Source: Bordetella genomosp. 8 (GTDB lineage: Bacteria > Pseudomonadota > Gammaproteobacteria > Burkholderiales > Burkholderiaceae_B). From it: a stretch of 64,000 nucleotides of DNA. Below the pieces are notes generated by a model, which worked only from the letters and a program-made list of their open reading frames with translations, was not told the DNA's origin and ran no database searches. Where the stretch lies: contig NZ_CP021108.1 in the NCBI RefSeq assembly GCF_002119685.1, positions 6,076,001-6,140,000 on the forward strand. Direction: 5' to 3'. Below, piece by piece: positions 18,567 through 29,741 of the stretch (the first letter of the stretch is position 1; each line of letters begins with the position of its first letter). Both the position numbers and the translations under genes were made by a program.

Positions 18567-18816
18567 CGTTTTCTCCATTCCCGACTGCGATTGGTCGGGG
18601 CTAATCAGGCAAGGTAACGGCTTGCCCTACAGTTTTCGGCGGCGCCCTTGATTCCGGGGGTGGTTCCGAGAAATCGTGAACGACGCACGTATGCAACTCT
18701 GCCAAAAATGGCAAGTTTGCGAGTTTAGCAGGTTTCCAGGACGATCTGCAAGTGATCGGCCACATGCGCTGTGGCGGGACGGCAGCGGAACTGCGGCGAA
18801 ACAACACCGCCGCCGA

Positions 18817-18856
18817 AACGAACCAGGCCGCCGATTTCCACCGGCGGCCTGGTTCG
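18817..18856 (-). terminator. Perfect 16-bp hairpin between rpsJ and rplC
   Basis: The left arm 18817-18832 and right arm 18841-18856 are exact reverse complements (ACGAACCAGGCCGCCG) around an 8-base loop. It lies 31 bases past the rpsJ stop on the minus strand. There is no T-run on either side, so it is not a classic intrinsic terminator. It may be an attenuator, an RNase-processing or stability stem, or a protein-binding site. The rest of 18567-18887 shows no gene. Confidence 0.5.
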
Positions 18857-18887
18857 TATTACTGCTCAGCCACGGTCAAGCCCGCGA

Positions 18888-19199
18888 CTACTCCAGCGCG
18901 ATTTCGACGTCCACGCCGGCAGCCAGGTCCAGGCGCATCAGCGCGTCGACGGTCTTGTCGGTGGGATCGACGATGTCCATCAGGCGCTGATGGGTACGGA
19001 TCTCGAACTGGTCGCGCGACGTCTTGTTGACGTGCGGCGAACGCAGCACGTCATAACGGCGGATGCGCGTGGGCAGCGGCACGGGACCGCGCACGACGGC
19101 GCCGGTGCGCTTGGCCGTGTCGACGATTTCAGCAGCCGACTGATCGATCAGCTTGTAATCGAACGCTTTCAGGCGGATGCGGATTTTCTGGTTTTTCAT
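18888..19199 (-). CDS. rpsJ: 30S ribosomal protein S10 / NusE
   Basis: S10 sits in the 30S head and, as NusE, binds NusB and NusG in antitermination complexes. The 103 residues start [19 protein letters not shown] and contain [20 protein letters not shown]. It is downstream of tuf (62-base gap with a small hairpin), so the str and S10 blocks are physically continuous. Confidence 0.98.
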   Translation of the reverse strand: MKNQKIRIRLKAFDYKLIDQSAAEIVDTAKRTGAVVRGPVPLPTRIRRYDVLRSPHVNKTSRDQFEIRTHQRLMDIVDPTDKTVDALMRLDLAAGVDVEIALE

Positions 19200-19221
19200 G
19201 GCGTTTCCTAAAGAACGAGAG

Positions 19222-19246
19222 GGGGCGGCGCTATCGGTGCCGCCCC
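19222..19246 (-). repeat. Hairpin in the tuf-rpsJ gap
   Basis: GGGGCGGC (19222-19229) pairs with GCCGCCCC (19239-19246), and two more pairs including a G-T extend the stem. It falls just after the tuf stop on the minus strand. There is no T-run, so partial termination or a processing site are the likely roles. Confidence 0.45.
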
Positions 19247-19261
19247 GAGCGGCGTCGTGAG

Positions 19262-20452
<1,191 letters not shown>

Positions 20453-20496
20453 GATCTCTTATCCTTTGAACTTTCAAGGAAACTCGTTAATTGCGG

Positions 20497-20517
20497 CGTC
20501 CCGGCGCGGCCGGGACG
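20497..20517 (-). repeat. Perfect 9-bp hairpin in the fusA-tuf gap
   Basis: CGTCCCGGC (20497-20505) pairs with GCCGGGACG (20509-20517) around a 3-base loop, 13 bases after the fusA stop. It lacks a T-run, so it is probably a stability or processing element in the fusA-tuf message. Confidence 0.5.
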
Positions 20518-20530
20518 TATCGCGGATGAT

Positions 20531-22636
<2,106 letters not shown>

Positions 22637-22654
22637 GTTTGATAAATCCTTTGA

Positions 22655-23125
22655 TTACCAGCGGAAATGGCTGAAAGCCTTGTTGGCTTCGGCCATCTTG
22701 TGCGTGTCTTCGCGCTTCTTCATCGCGGCGCCGCGACCTTCCGACGCATCGAGCAGTTCGCCAGCCAGGCGCAGGTCCATCGACTTTTCACCGCGCTTCT
22801 TGGCGGCTTCGCGCAGCCAGCGCATGGCCAGGGCCAGGCGGCGCACGGGACGCACTTCAACCGGCACCTGATAGTTGGCGCCGCCGACACGGCGGCTCTT
22901 CACTTCGACGATGGGCTTGATGTTGTTGATGGCGGTGCTGAAGACTTCCAGCGGATCCTTGCCGCTCTTGCTTTGCACCTGCTCCAGGGCACCGTAGACG
23001 ATGCGCTCGGCGACGGCCTTCTTGCCGTCCAGCATCACAACGTTCATGAACTTGGCGAGCTCGACGCTGCCGAACTTGGGATCGGGCAGGATCTCGCGCT
23101 TGGGGACTTCGCGACGACGGGGCAT
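22655..23125 (-). CDS. rpsG: 30S ribosomal protein S7
   Basis: S7 nucleates the 30S head and represses the str operon in E. coli by binding the rpsL-rpsG gap. The 156 residues start [18 protein letters not shown] after an AAGGAAG site. The beta-hairpin [20 protein letters not shown] is intact. The gap to rpsL is 187 bases and rich in GC inverted repeats, large enough to hold an S7-binding structure, although I could not model one. Confidence 0.98.
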   Translation of the reverse strand: MPRRREVPKREILPDPKFGSVELAKFMNVVMLDGKKAVAERIVYGALEQVQSKSGKDPLEVFSTAINNIKPIVEVKSRRVGGANYQVPVEVRPVRRLALAMRWLREAAKKRGEKSMDLRLAGELLDASEGRGAAMKKREDTHKMAEANKAFSHFRW

Positions 23126-23312
23126 TTCTTGCTTCCTTGTGTCAGTTCAGTTGAACCACGGCGTGGGCCATGGCCACGGCCATCCAGACGGGATGACCAC
23201 TTACGTGCCGCGCTAAAAACCGGGCGCGGCTGCACGGGGGCGGACGGCTCGGGCCGCCCGCGCAGGCATGTCCGGCCTGAAGCCCACGGGCCTCGGGCCG
23301 TAGCCTGATTAC

Positions 23313-23690
23313 TTAGGCCTTCTTCGGGCGCTTGGCGCCGTACTTCGAACGGGCCTGCTTGCGATCCTTCACGCCTTGCAGGTCCAGCGAGCCGCGCACG
23401 ATGTGGTAGCGCACGCCCGGCAGATCCTTCACACGGCCGCCGCGCACCAGCACGACGGAGTGTTCCTGCAGGTTGTGGCCTTCGCCGCCAATGTACGAAA
23501 TCACTTCGTAGCCATTGGTCAGGCGCACCTTGGCGACCTTACGCAGCGCGGAGTTCGGCTTCTTGGGGGTGGTGGTGTACACGCGAGTGCACACGCCGCG
23601 TCGCTGAGGGCAATTCTCGAGCGCGGGGCTCTTGCTCTTAACGATGCTGACTTCGCGCGGCTTGCGCACGAGTTGGCTGATGGTAGGCAT
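23313..23690 (-). CDS. rpsL: 30S ribosomal protein S12
   Basis: S12 is at the decoding centre. The start at 23690 gives 125 residues beginning [18 protein letters not shown], as in the family; the longer open frame upstream is unconserved. Lys43 (TTTPKKPN) and Lys88 (GGRVKDLPG) are wild type, so no streptomycin-resistance change is seen at those positions. Asp89, the methylthiolation site, is present. It heads the str-S10 transcript. Confidence 0.98.
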   Translation of the reverse strand: MPTISQLVRKPREVSIVKSKSPALENCPQRRGVCTRVYTTTPKKPNSALRKVAKVRLTNGYEVISYIGGEGHNLQEHSVVLVRGGRVKDLPGVRYHIVRGSLDLQGVKDRKQARSKYGAKRPKKA

Positions 23691-23849
23691 GACCTGGAAA
23701 TTCCCTTTTACGTACCACTGGTAAGTACTTTCGTACTCGCCCCCTCCGCCCCGGCAGCCCGGCGGGCAGCGGTTCACAGGGGAGGCAGTTCGCGCAAAAC
23801 CGCCTCAACAGTTACGTTAAAAGAGCGGGTCTTGCAGACAAATAAAGCG

Positions 23850-23887
23850 CACAAAACCTGGGTTGCCCCCCACAAAACCTGGGTTGC
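23850..23887. repeat. Tandem 17-base repeat in the rpsL leader
   Basis: CACAAAACCTGGGTTGC occurs twice, at 23850-23866 and 23871-23887, a 21-base period. It lies between the rpsL promoter and the start codon. This period is two helical turns and would suit two protein sites on one DNA face, or it may be simple slippage. Confidence 0.7.
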
Positions 23888-23981
23888 GCCCCTGAATTGC
23901 CCCCCAGCCAGGCTGGATTGGGCGGGGCCCTGGGCTTAGCCTGGGCAGGGTTTTGTACGCGGATAAATCAGTAAGCCCATG

Positions 23982-24010
23982 AATTTAGCGCAGTTTCGGG
24001 GCCCTGTCAA
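23982..24010 (-). promoter_or_regulatory. Main promoter of the str-S10 block
   Basis: On the minus strand a perfect -35 TTGACA (24005-24010) is followed after 17 bases by TAAATT (23982-23987). It is about 285 bases upstream of rpsL and just past the end of the convergently placed accessory gene. A long leader between it and rpsL suits growth-rate or ribosomal-protein control. The rest of 23691-24040 holds no gene. Confidence 0.75.
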
Positions 24011-24040
24011 AAGCTTTCCCGGGAAAACCCCTAAGCCGAG

Positions 24041-25357
24041 CTACTGGAACACGTAGCGGATGGTGGCCGGCTGGCCGGGCTTCAAATCCAGCGACAGCCG
24101 GTACGGCGGCAGGTCTGCGTTACGCACTTCGACCGTGTGCCGCCCCGCCGGCAGGTTCAAGGTTTTGACGGGTGGACTGATCCCGCGCGAAACGCCGTCG
24201 ACGAAGATTTCGCCCCACGGCTGGATGTCCACCTTGACGGCCACCGTCGCGGGACGCGCCGGACGCGCCGCCGGCGCGCCGGTTTCCGGTGTCGCCGGGT
24301 TGGCCGGCGGAACCACGGCCCCGGGCGCGGGCGATGCCGGAGCCGAGCCCGTCGCCAGCCCGTTCGCGGCGCCTTCCGCGGAATCGGCCGATACGGACGG
24401 CGACGGCCCTCCAGCCGGGCGAGTCGCGTCGCCGGCGCCCGCGAAGCCCAGGCCCGGCTGCGCCCCGCCTGCGCCAGGCGCGCCTTTCGCGGCGTCGGCC
24501 GGACCTTGCGCGAACGGCGATGGCGCGGGACTGCCGGAGGAAGAGCGCGACGACAGGACGACCGGACTCGCCCCGCGGCTTTCGGCCCGCTGGGCTGGTC
24601 CTTCATCGCGGTTCAACCAGGCCCACACTCCTGCGGCGACCAGGGCGCCGGCCAGGATGGCCGCCACGCCGCCCAAGCCGCGGCGGCGGCCGCTGCCCTG
24701 GCGCGCCGCGCCCGCGCCGCCGCCCAGGGGCATCGCGCCGGCGCCGCGGGCGTCCAGCGCGGCGTCTTCCTGGGTTTCGGGCACGCAGGAGATGCCCAGC
24801 ATGTCGCAGAGTTCCTCGACCGACTGCGGGCGCTGGGCGGGCGCCAGCGACAAGCCCTGGTCGATCACCGCCAGGAAGGCGGCATCGTAGCCGCGCGGCG
24901 CACGTGCCGTGAGCGGCACGTACTGGTCGTTGGAGCGTCGCGCCAGCGCATGGGGCGGCTGCGTCCCGCTGACCAGCGAACACATGACGGCGCACAAGGC
25001 GTAGACGTCCGTCCATGGCCCGCAGGCATGCACGGGGTCGGGATCGAATTGCTCCACCGCCGCGAAGCACGACGCCGGCTCCATGGACCCGGGATGGTCC
25101 GGGTAGAGCGCCGGAACCATGAGATGGGCATAGCCGAATTCGTCCAGGCCGACGGTGTGGACCGAGATGGCGCCATGCACCTTGCCCTGCCGGTGCGCGG
25201 TCATGAGTTCCGGCGCGATTTCGGAAACCACGCGGCCAATCCGCTTCTGGGGCACGCCGCCGGCCGACGCGGCCGCGATGGCCGCCAGGGGTCTATAACC
25301 GAAGGGCTCCGGCGCGGGATGTTCCCCACCGGGCATAAAGGCCGGCGATACAGACAT
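24041..25357 (-). CDS. Membrane-anchored pseudokinase with C-terminal PEGA domain
   Basis: This 438-residue protein has three parts. Residues about 15-190 resemble the C-lobe of a Ser/Thr protein kinase: GPWTDVYALCAVMCSLVSG (113-131) matches subdomain IX and LAPAQRPQSVEELCDML (171-187) subdomain XI. The catalytic HRD loop reads HGAI (61-64), the ATP-binding N-lobe is not recognisable, and so it is probably inactive. One membrane helix spans 229-248. After a Pro/Ala/Ser-rich linker comes a PEGA-like beta domain (about 370-438). The start at 25357 has GGAG 8 bases upstream; 25378 is an alternative. It is divergent from a TssQ-like lipoprotein, so a T6SS-related or signalling role is possible. 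Confidence 0.75.
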   Translation of the reverse strand: MSVSPAFMPGGEHPAPEPFGYRPLAAIAAASAGGVPQKRIGRVVSEIAPELMTAHRQGKVHGAISVHTVGLDEFGYAHLMVPALYPDHPGSMEPASCFAAVEQFDPDPVHACGPWTDVYALCAVMCSLVSGTQPPHALARRSNDQYVPLTARAPRGYDAAFLAVIDQGLSLAPAQRPQSVEELCDMLGISCVPETQEDAALDARGAGAMPLGGGAGAARQGSGRRRGLGGVAAILAGALVAAGVWAWLNRDEGPAQRAESRGASPVVLSSRSSSGSPAPSPFAQGPADAAKGAPGAGGAQPGLGFAGAGDATRPAGGPSPSVSADSAEGAANGLATGSAPASPAPGAVVPPANPATPETGAPAARPARPATVAVKVDIQPWGEIFVDGVSRGISPPVKTLNLPAGRHTVEVRNADLPPYRLSLDLKPGQPATIRYVFQ

Positions 25358-25378
25358 CGTTTTGACTCCGAAACCCAT

Positions 25379-25827
25379 CCCGCATCCCCCGCGACCAGCC
25401 GAGCGCCGCGCTCGCCATCCCCTGACACCTCATCCACGCGTTCATCCGCCCGCGCTAATGCCTACGCAGGGAGGCGGCGCCGGGCGCCGAAATCATTTGG
25501 ACGAGGGAAGAAATGGATTGAATCATGAAGAAGGCCCGCTGACACCATGTCGTGCGCGCTTTGCAACGCCGCATGGGGCGTTCCCAGAGGCGTCATTAAC
25601 ATTCGATAGCATCTTTTACCTTTTCCCTGCATGTCCTCGGGGCCGCGAGCGGGATGCAGCCAGGGCCCTACACCCATCCCGGACACGCCCTGTACTGGAA
25701 CGTAATATCCTTCATCCACCCGCTTGTTCTTTGCCGGGCAGGCAAGACACAATATGTCGCGGTTTAAACATGCCGCGCACGGCGTCGACCATCCAGCGCC
25801 ATCTGTCACCGCATACCAGGCTCCGAC
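25379..25827. other. Intergenic region between divergent pseudokinase and lipoprotein genes
   Basis: About 450 bases hold no convincing gene. Its central part (about 25590-25625) is locally AT-rich and probably contains the divergent promoters. I could not assign -10/-35 boxes with confidence. Confidence 0.5.
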
Positions 25828-26226
25828 ATGCATATCCTCGTTCGTTTGATGTTGACCGGCACGGTCGCGGCCCTCGCCGCCTGCGCTACCCCTCCCGCGC
25901 CGACGCCGCCGCCCCCCGCGCCCAGCCAGGCGGCCGTCGATGCCCTGGCCCAGGTGCGCGACCGCTATCAGGCGGGCGCCTACGGGGATGTCATTCGCAC
26001 CGTCGCGACGTCGGACGCGCTGGCGACTGCACCCGTCGACATGCGCGTGGAATCCCTCAAGCTGCAGGCGTTCAGCTACTGCGTGACGGGCTATCGCGCG
26101 CTGTGCGAGGATGACTTCAAGCGCATCCTGGAGCTGGAACCGACTTTCACATTGGGACCGGCGGAGATCGGCCATCCCCTCTGGGGCCCGGTCTTCCAGC
26201 GCGCGAAGGCCGCAACAGGCGGCTGA
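25828..26226 (+). CDS. TssQ-like (T6SS-associated) lipoprotein
   Basis: This 132-residue lipoprotein has a signal peptide ending in the lipobox LAAC with lipidated Cys19, followed by a Pro-rich linker. The rest looks like a TPR-type fold. The pattern AFSYCVTGYRALC followed by FKRILELEPTFTL and GHPLWGPVF resembles the TssQ family of type VI secretion-associated outer-membrane lipoproteins found in Burkholderiales. I recognise this from memory, not from a search. No core T6SS genes are within the window, so it would be an orphan accessory. Its divergent neighbour is the pseudokinase. Confidence 0.7.
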   Translation: MHILVRLMLTGTVAALAACATPPAPTPPPPAPSQAAVDALAQVRDRYQAGAYGDVIRTVATSDALATAPVDMRVESLKLQAFSYCVTGYRALCEDDFKRILELEPTFTLGPAEIGHPLWGPVFQRAKAATGG

Positions 26227-26273
26227 AACCAGAGGGAACCCGTAGTGGATCTGCCCTTGACCCATCCCAAGAC

Positions 26274-26561
26274 TTAGTACGGCTCCGACATAAGTCCAAG
26301 GTTAGAAACCGTTTTGCCGATGCGCCGATAGCCGTGGCGTCGTTTGAGCGCTGCCATCTCCTTCATGCGCTCGGTTAATGCCACAACACCCGCACGCTTA
26401 CTTTCATAAGCGAATGGCGACCGGGAGATGCCTGCCAGCCCAGAGGCCCGGGTGATACCCATGCCGCGCCCGGTCATCAACGTTCTGACCGCTTCGCGTC
26501 TGGCCTGCGGGCTTGCTACCCGGACTCTTCCGCCATTACGTTTCCTGATGGCAGCAATCGC
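26274..26561 (-). pseudogene. IS3-family transposase OrfB fragment
   Basis: The open frame of about 95 codons resembles the N-terminal part of IS3-group OrfB: SPQARREAVRTLMT, then ITRASGLAGISRSPFAYESKR and MKEMAALKRRHGYRRI. The catalytic DDE domain is missing; the frame stops at 26274 just after the HTH and HGYRRI region. No terminal inverted repeats were found. It lies exactly at the left edge of the amino acid transporter cluster, so it may mark an old insertion or rearrangement. Confidence 0.8.
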
Positions 26562-26630
26562 TTAGCCTCATCGCAGTCGGGTTGCGCCTGCCTAAACTCT
26601 TCGCCACACGAAGAATTTTGGGGAGCGCGA

Positions 26631-27356
26631 GTGTCGATGCATCTGGATTGGGCGTTGTTCAACCAGGAGCCCGGGGGAACGTATCCGACCTATGGCCGCT
26701 GGCTGATGGCGGCGTGGGGCAGCACGATCTCCGTCGCGCTACTGGCCTTCGCGCTGGCCCTGATCCTCGGAATCGCAATCGGCCTGTGTCGCACCCTACC
26801 CGAGAAAAGCTTGGGCGGCTGGATAGGCAAAGTATGGGTCGAGGGATTCCGGAACATTCCGGTCCTGCTTCAGGTCCTGCTCTGGTACCACGTCTTACCC
26901 AATTTCTTTCCTCCACTGAAGCAGCTTCCCGGCTTTGCCTTGGTGGTCATTGCGCTGGGACTGTTCACCTCCACCCGCATCGCGGAGCAGGTACGCGCCA
27001 GCCTGGCGTCGTTACCGGCCAACCAACGCAAGGCTGCCTTGGCCTTGGGCTTGACGCCGCTCCAGAGTTACACCTACGTCCTGCTGCCCGTGGCGTTTCG
27101 CATCATTCTTCCGCCGCTCACCAGCGAGGCGATGAATGTCTTCAAGAATTCAGCCGTTGCTTTCGTGGTCTCGGTCCCGGAATTGACCATGTTCGCCATG
27201 CAGGCGCAGGAAGAAACCGGACGCGGCATAGAAATCTATCTTGCCGTCACGTTGGCCTACATGGCATCGGCCCTGGTCGTCAATCGTCTGCTGGCCGGCG
27301 TGGAGAAAGCGGTGCGCATCCCTGGCATGCAGACGAAGAATCCGGGGGGCGCTTGA
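26631..27356 (+). CDS. Amino acid ABC transporter permease 1 (GltJ-like)
   Basis: This inner-membrane permease of the polar amino acid (HisMQ/GltJK) type has 241 residues and about five membrane segments. The cytoplasmic EAA-loop equivalent (SLASLPANQRKAALALGL) contacts the ATPase. The annotated start is a GTG with GGGAG 5 bases upstream; an ATG two codons later (MHLDWALFNQE) is equally possible. It is the first of four contiguous genes forming a complete importer, with permease 2 starting 2 bases after its stop. Confidence 0.92.
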   Translation: MSMHLDWALFNQEPGGTYPTYGRWLMAAWGSTISVALLAFALALILGIAIGLCRTLPEKSLGGWIGKVWVEGFRNIPVLLQVLLWYHVLPNFFPPLKQLPGFALVVIALGLFTSTRIAEQVRASLASLPANQRKAALALGLTPLQSYTYVLLPVAFRIILPPLTSEAMNVFKNSAVAFVVSVPELTMFAMQAQEETGRGIEIYLAVTLAYMASALVVNRLLAGVEKAVRIPGMQTKNPGGA

Positions 27357-27357
27357 A

Positions 27358-28053
27358 ATGAGCTTCGACATCGCAGTGCTCAACGCGCAAACGATACGGG
27401 ACTATGTCTTGAAGGGTCTTCTCTTCAGCGTGACGCTTACCTTCGTCGCGACCGTAGGCGGAATCATACTCGGCTCGCTGATCGCCATGATGCGGCTGTC
27501 CGGCCGCCGCTTCATCAGGAATACCGCAGCGGCATACGTGAATGTGATGCGCAGTATTCCACTGGTCATGGTGATCCTGTGGGTCTTCCTCCTGATTCCA
27601 CTTTTGATTGGCCGGCCCATAGGCGCGAACCTGTCTGCCTTCCTTACCTACATCGCGTTCGAGGCTGCCTATTTCAGCGAGATCGTCCGTTCCGGCCTGC
27701 GGTCCGTGCCCCCAGGACAGATGAATGCGAGCAGTGCGCTGGGCCTTACGTACCGACAGTCGATGGTGCTGATAATCCTGCCCCAGGCGCTGCGCAACAT
27801 GCTGCCCGTCCTGTTGACCCAGGTCATCGTCCTCTTCCAGGATACGTCGCTGGTTTATGCGATTGGCGCCTACGACCTGCTCAAGGGCTTCGAGACAATA
27901 GGCAAGGTATACGGCCGGCCCATCGAGGCCTATTCACTAGCAACAGCCGTTTATTTCGTCATCAGCTTGGGACTTTCCCGGGCGGCCAAGCGGCTTGGAC
28001 GTCCCATCCCCGCAGCGCCACTGTCCGCGCCAAAGATGCAGGAGGCGACATGA
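27358..28053 (+). CDS. Amino acid ABC transporter permease 2 (GltK-like)
   Basis: This is the second HisM-type permease, with 231 residues from [20 protein letters not shown]. Membrane segments are evident, with the loop [20 protein letters not shown] for ATPase contact. It heterodimerises with permease 1. Its stop overlaps the ATPase start as ATGA, so translation is coupled. Confidence 0.92.
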   Translation: MSFDIAVLNAQTIRDYVLKGLLFSVTLTFVATVGGIILGSLIAMMRLSGRRFIRNTAAAYVNVMRSIPLVMVILWVFLLIPLLIGRPIGANLSAFLTYIAFEAAYFSEIVRSGLRSVPPGQMNASSALGLTYRQSMVLIILPQALRNMLPVLLTQVIVLFQDTSLVYAIGAYDLLKGFETIGKVYGRPIEAYSLATAVYFVISLGLSRAAKRLGRPIPAAPLSAPKMQEAT

Positions 28054-28787
28054 TCGTCATCGACCAGATTTCCAAATGGTATGGCAGCACCCAAGTCCTG
28101 TCCGGATGCAGCATGCGCATCGACAAGGGAGACATCGTGGTGATTTGCGGCCCCTCAGGCTCGGGGAAATCCACCTTGATCAAAACGGTCAATGGGCTTG
28201 AGCCCATCCAGGAGGGAAAGGTTTTTGTGGACGGTACGTCCATCCACGATGGCCGCGTCGATTTGCCCACGATCCGCGCGCGGGTAGGTATGGTCTTTCA
28301 GCACTTCGAATTGTTCCCTCATCTTTCGGTGATGGAAAACCTGACCCTGGCGCAAGTCAAAGTCTTGCGCCGTAGTAAGTCAGAAGCGCGTGAACGGGCG
28401 CTGTGCTATCTGCGCAAAGTAGGGCTGGAACAACATCAGGACAGGTTTCCCGGTCAGCTGTCGGGTGGGCAACAGCAACGGGTCGCCATCGCACGCGCGC
28501 TGTGCATGGACCCAAAGGTCATGCTGTTCGACGAACCGACATCGGCGCTCGACCCGGAGATGGTGGGCGAGGTGCTGGACGTCATGGCCACGCTGGCCCG
28601 CGACGGCATGACGATGATGATCGTTACACACGAGATGGGATTCGCGCGCAAGGTCAGCAACCGCGTGATCTTCATGGACCTCGGCGGTCGCATCATCGAA
28701 GACTGCCCCACGGCGGCCTTCTTTGAGCACGGGCACGCGCATCATGCGCGCTCTCGCGAATTCCTGGACAAAGTTCAACAACATTAA
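28050..28787 (+). CDS. Amino acid ABC transporter ATPase (GltL/GlnQ-like)
   Basis: This 245-residue ABC ATPase carries Walker [10 protein letters not shown] (34-42), Q-loop QHFELFPH, signature LSGGQQQR (137-144), Walker B VMLFDEP (157-163) and H-loop THEMGFA. It powers import by the two upstream permeases. Its start overlaps the permease 2 stop. Confidence 0.95.
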   Translation: MIVIDQISKWYGSTQVLSGCSMRIDKGDIVVICGPSGSGKSTLIKTVNGLEPIQEGKVFVDGTSIHDGRVDLPTIRARVGMVFQHFELFPHLSVMENLTLAQVKVLRRSKSEARERALCYLRKVGLEQHQDRFPGQLSGGQQQRVAIARALCMDPKVMLFDEPTSALDPEMVGEVLDVMATLARDGMTMMIVTHEMGFARKVSNRVIFMDLGGRIIEDCPTAAFFEHGHAHHARSREFLDKVQQH

Positions 28788-28800
28788 GAGGGGTACACGG

Positions 28801-29688
28801 ATGCACGCAGGAAAACGAAAGGCGATTGCGGGCCTTGCCACCATGTTTTGCGCCACGCTGGCGCACGCTGGCACGCTGGAGAGAATACAGGACACGGGTC
28901 AGATCAACGTGGCGCATCGGGAATCCTCGGTGCCGTTCAGTTATCTCGACGGGCCTGGACGTCCGGCCGGTTTCTCCGTCGACATTTCGTTGATGATCGT
29001 GAATGCCATCAAGAAGGAACTCGGACGGCAGGATCTCAAGGTCAACTGGATCTCGGTGACGCCCCAGAATCGCACCTTGCTCTTGAACAACGGCACCATA
29101 GACCTGGAGTGTGAAGCAGCCACCAATAATTCGAACCGTTGGAAGGATGTGAACTTCTCGGTCAATTACTTCTATACGGGAACGCGCCTGCTTGTGAAAC
29201 GGGATGCTGGTATCAAGAACTACGCGGACCTGAAAGGTAAACGCGTCGCCACCACCGCCGGCAGTTCCAATCTGCTGATGCTGCGCAAGTACAACGCGGA
29301 GCAAGGCCTGGGCATGAAATTGGTCCCCGCGCGGGATCATGCGGATGCCTTGCTGATGCTGGAGAGTGACCGTGTCGCGGCCTTCGCGATGGACGATGTC
29401 ATCCTTTACGGGCTGAAGAGCACCATGCGTGATCCAACCAAATACGATGTATTGGGTGATGACCTTCATGTCGAGCCGTATGCGTGCATGCTGCCCAAGG
29501 ACGACCAGCGTCTGAAAACCCTGGTGGACAAAACCATAGGCGGCGCCATGACTTCCGGCGCGTTCACGAAGCTATACGACAAATGGTTCCAGGCACCGAT
29601 TCCCCCAAACCAGGCCGTTATCGGGATGCCGATGGGAGAGCAATTGCGAGCTAACGTGAGCGGCCTGAGCGACCAACCTTCATTTTGA
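28801..29688 (+). CDS. Glutamate/aspartate-type periplasmic substrate-binding protein (GltI-like)
   Basis: This 295-residue protein has a Sec signal peptide cleaved near Ala23 (LAHA-GTL). The body is a family 3 binding protein: GFSVDISLMIVNAIKKEL, then LLLNNGTIDLECEAATNN, typical of glutamate/aspartate-binding GltI. The start at 28801 follows the ATPase stop by 13 bases. It completes the importer. Ligand specificity may include D- or N-acyl amino acids, given the neighbouring deacylase, but this is inference. Confidence 0.9.
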   Translation: MHAGKRKAIAGLATMFCATLAHAGTLERIQDTGQINVAHRESSVPFSYLDGPGRPAGFSVDISLMIVNAIKKELGRQDLKVNWISVTPQNRTLLLNNGTIDLECEAATNNSNRWKDVNFSVNYFYTGTRLLVKRDAGIKNYADLKGKRVATTAGSSNLLMLRKYNAEQGLGMKLVPARDHADALLMLESDRVAAFAMDDVILYGLKSTMRDPTKYDVLGDDLHVEPYACMLPKDDQRLKTLVDKTIGGAMTSGAFTKLYDKWFQAPIPPNQAVIGMPMGEQLRANVSGLSDQPSF

Positions 29689-29741
29689 TTGCGACCGGCC
29701 ATGCGCACTTGCGAGTGGCCGGTGCGACGGAATAGCGGCTG

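Noticed and set aside
24137-25528. A 463-codon plus-strand frame opposite the pseudokinase
   Set aside because: It is Arg/Gly-rich throughout, as expected from reverse reading of a Pro/Ala/Ser linker. No start signal supports it.
26582-27361. A 259-codon frame overlapping permease 1 in another phase
   Set aside because: Its translation lacks membrane segments or motifs, whereas the overlapping frame is a clear ABC permease.
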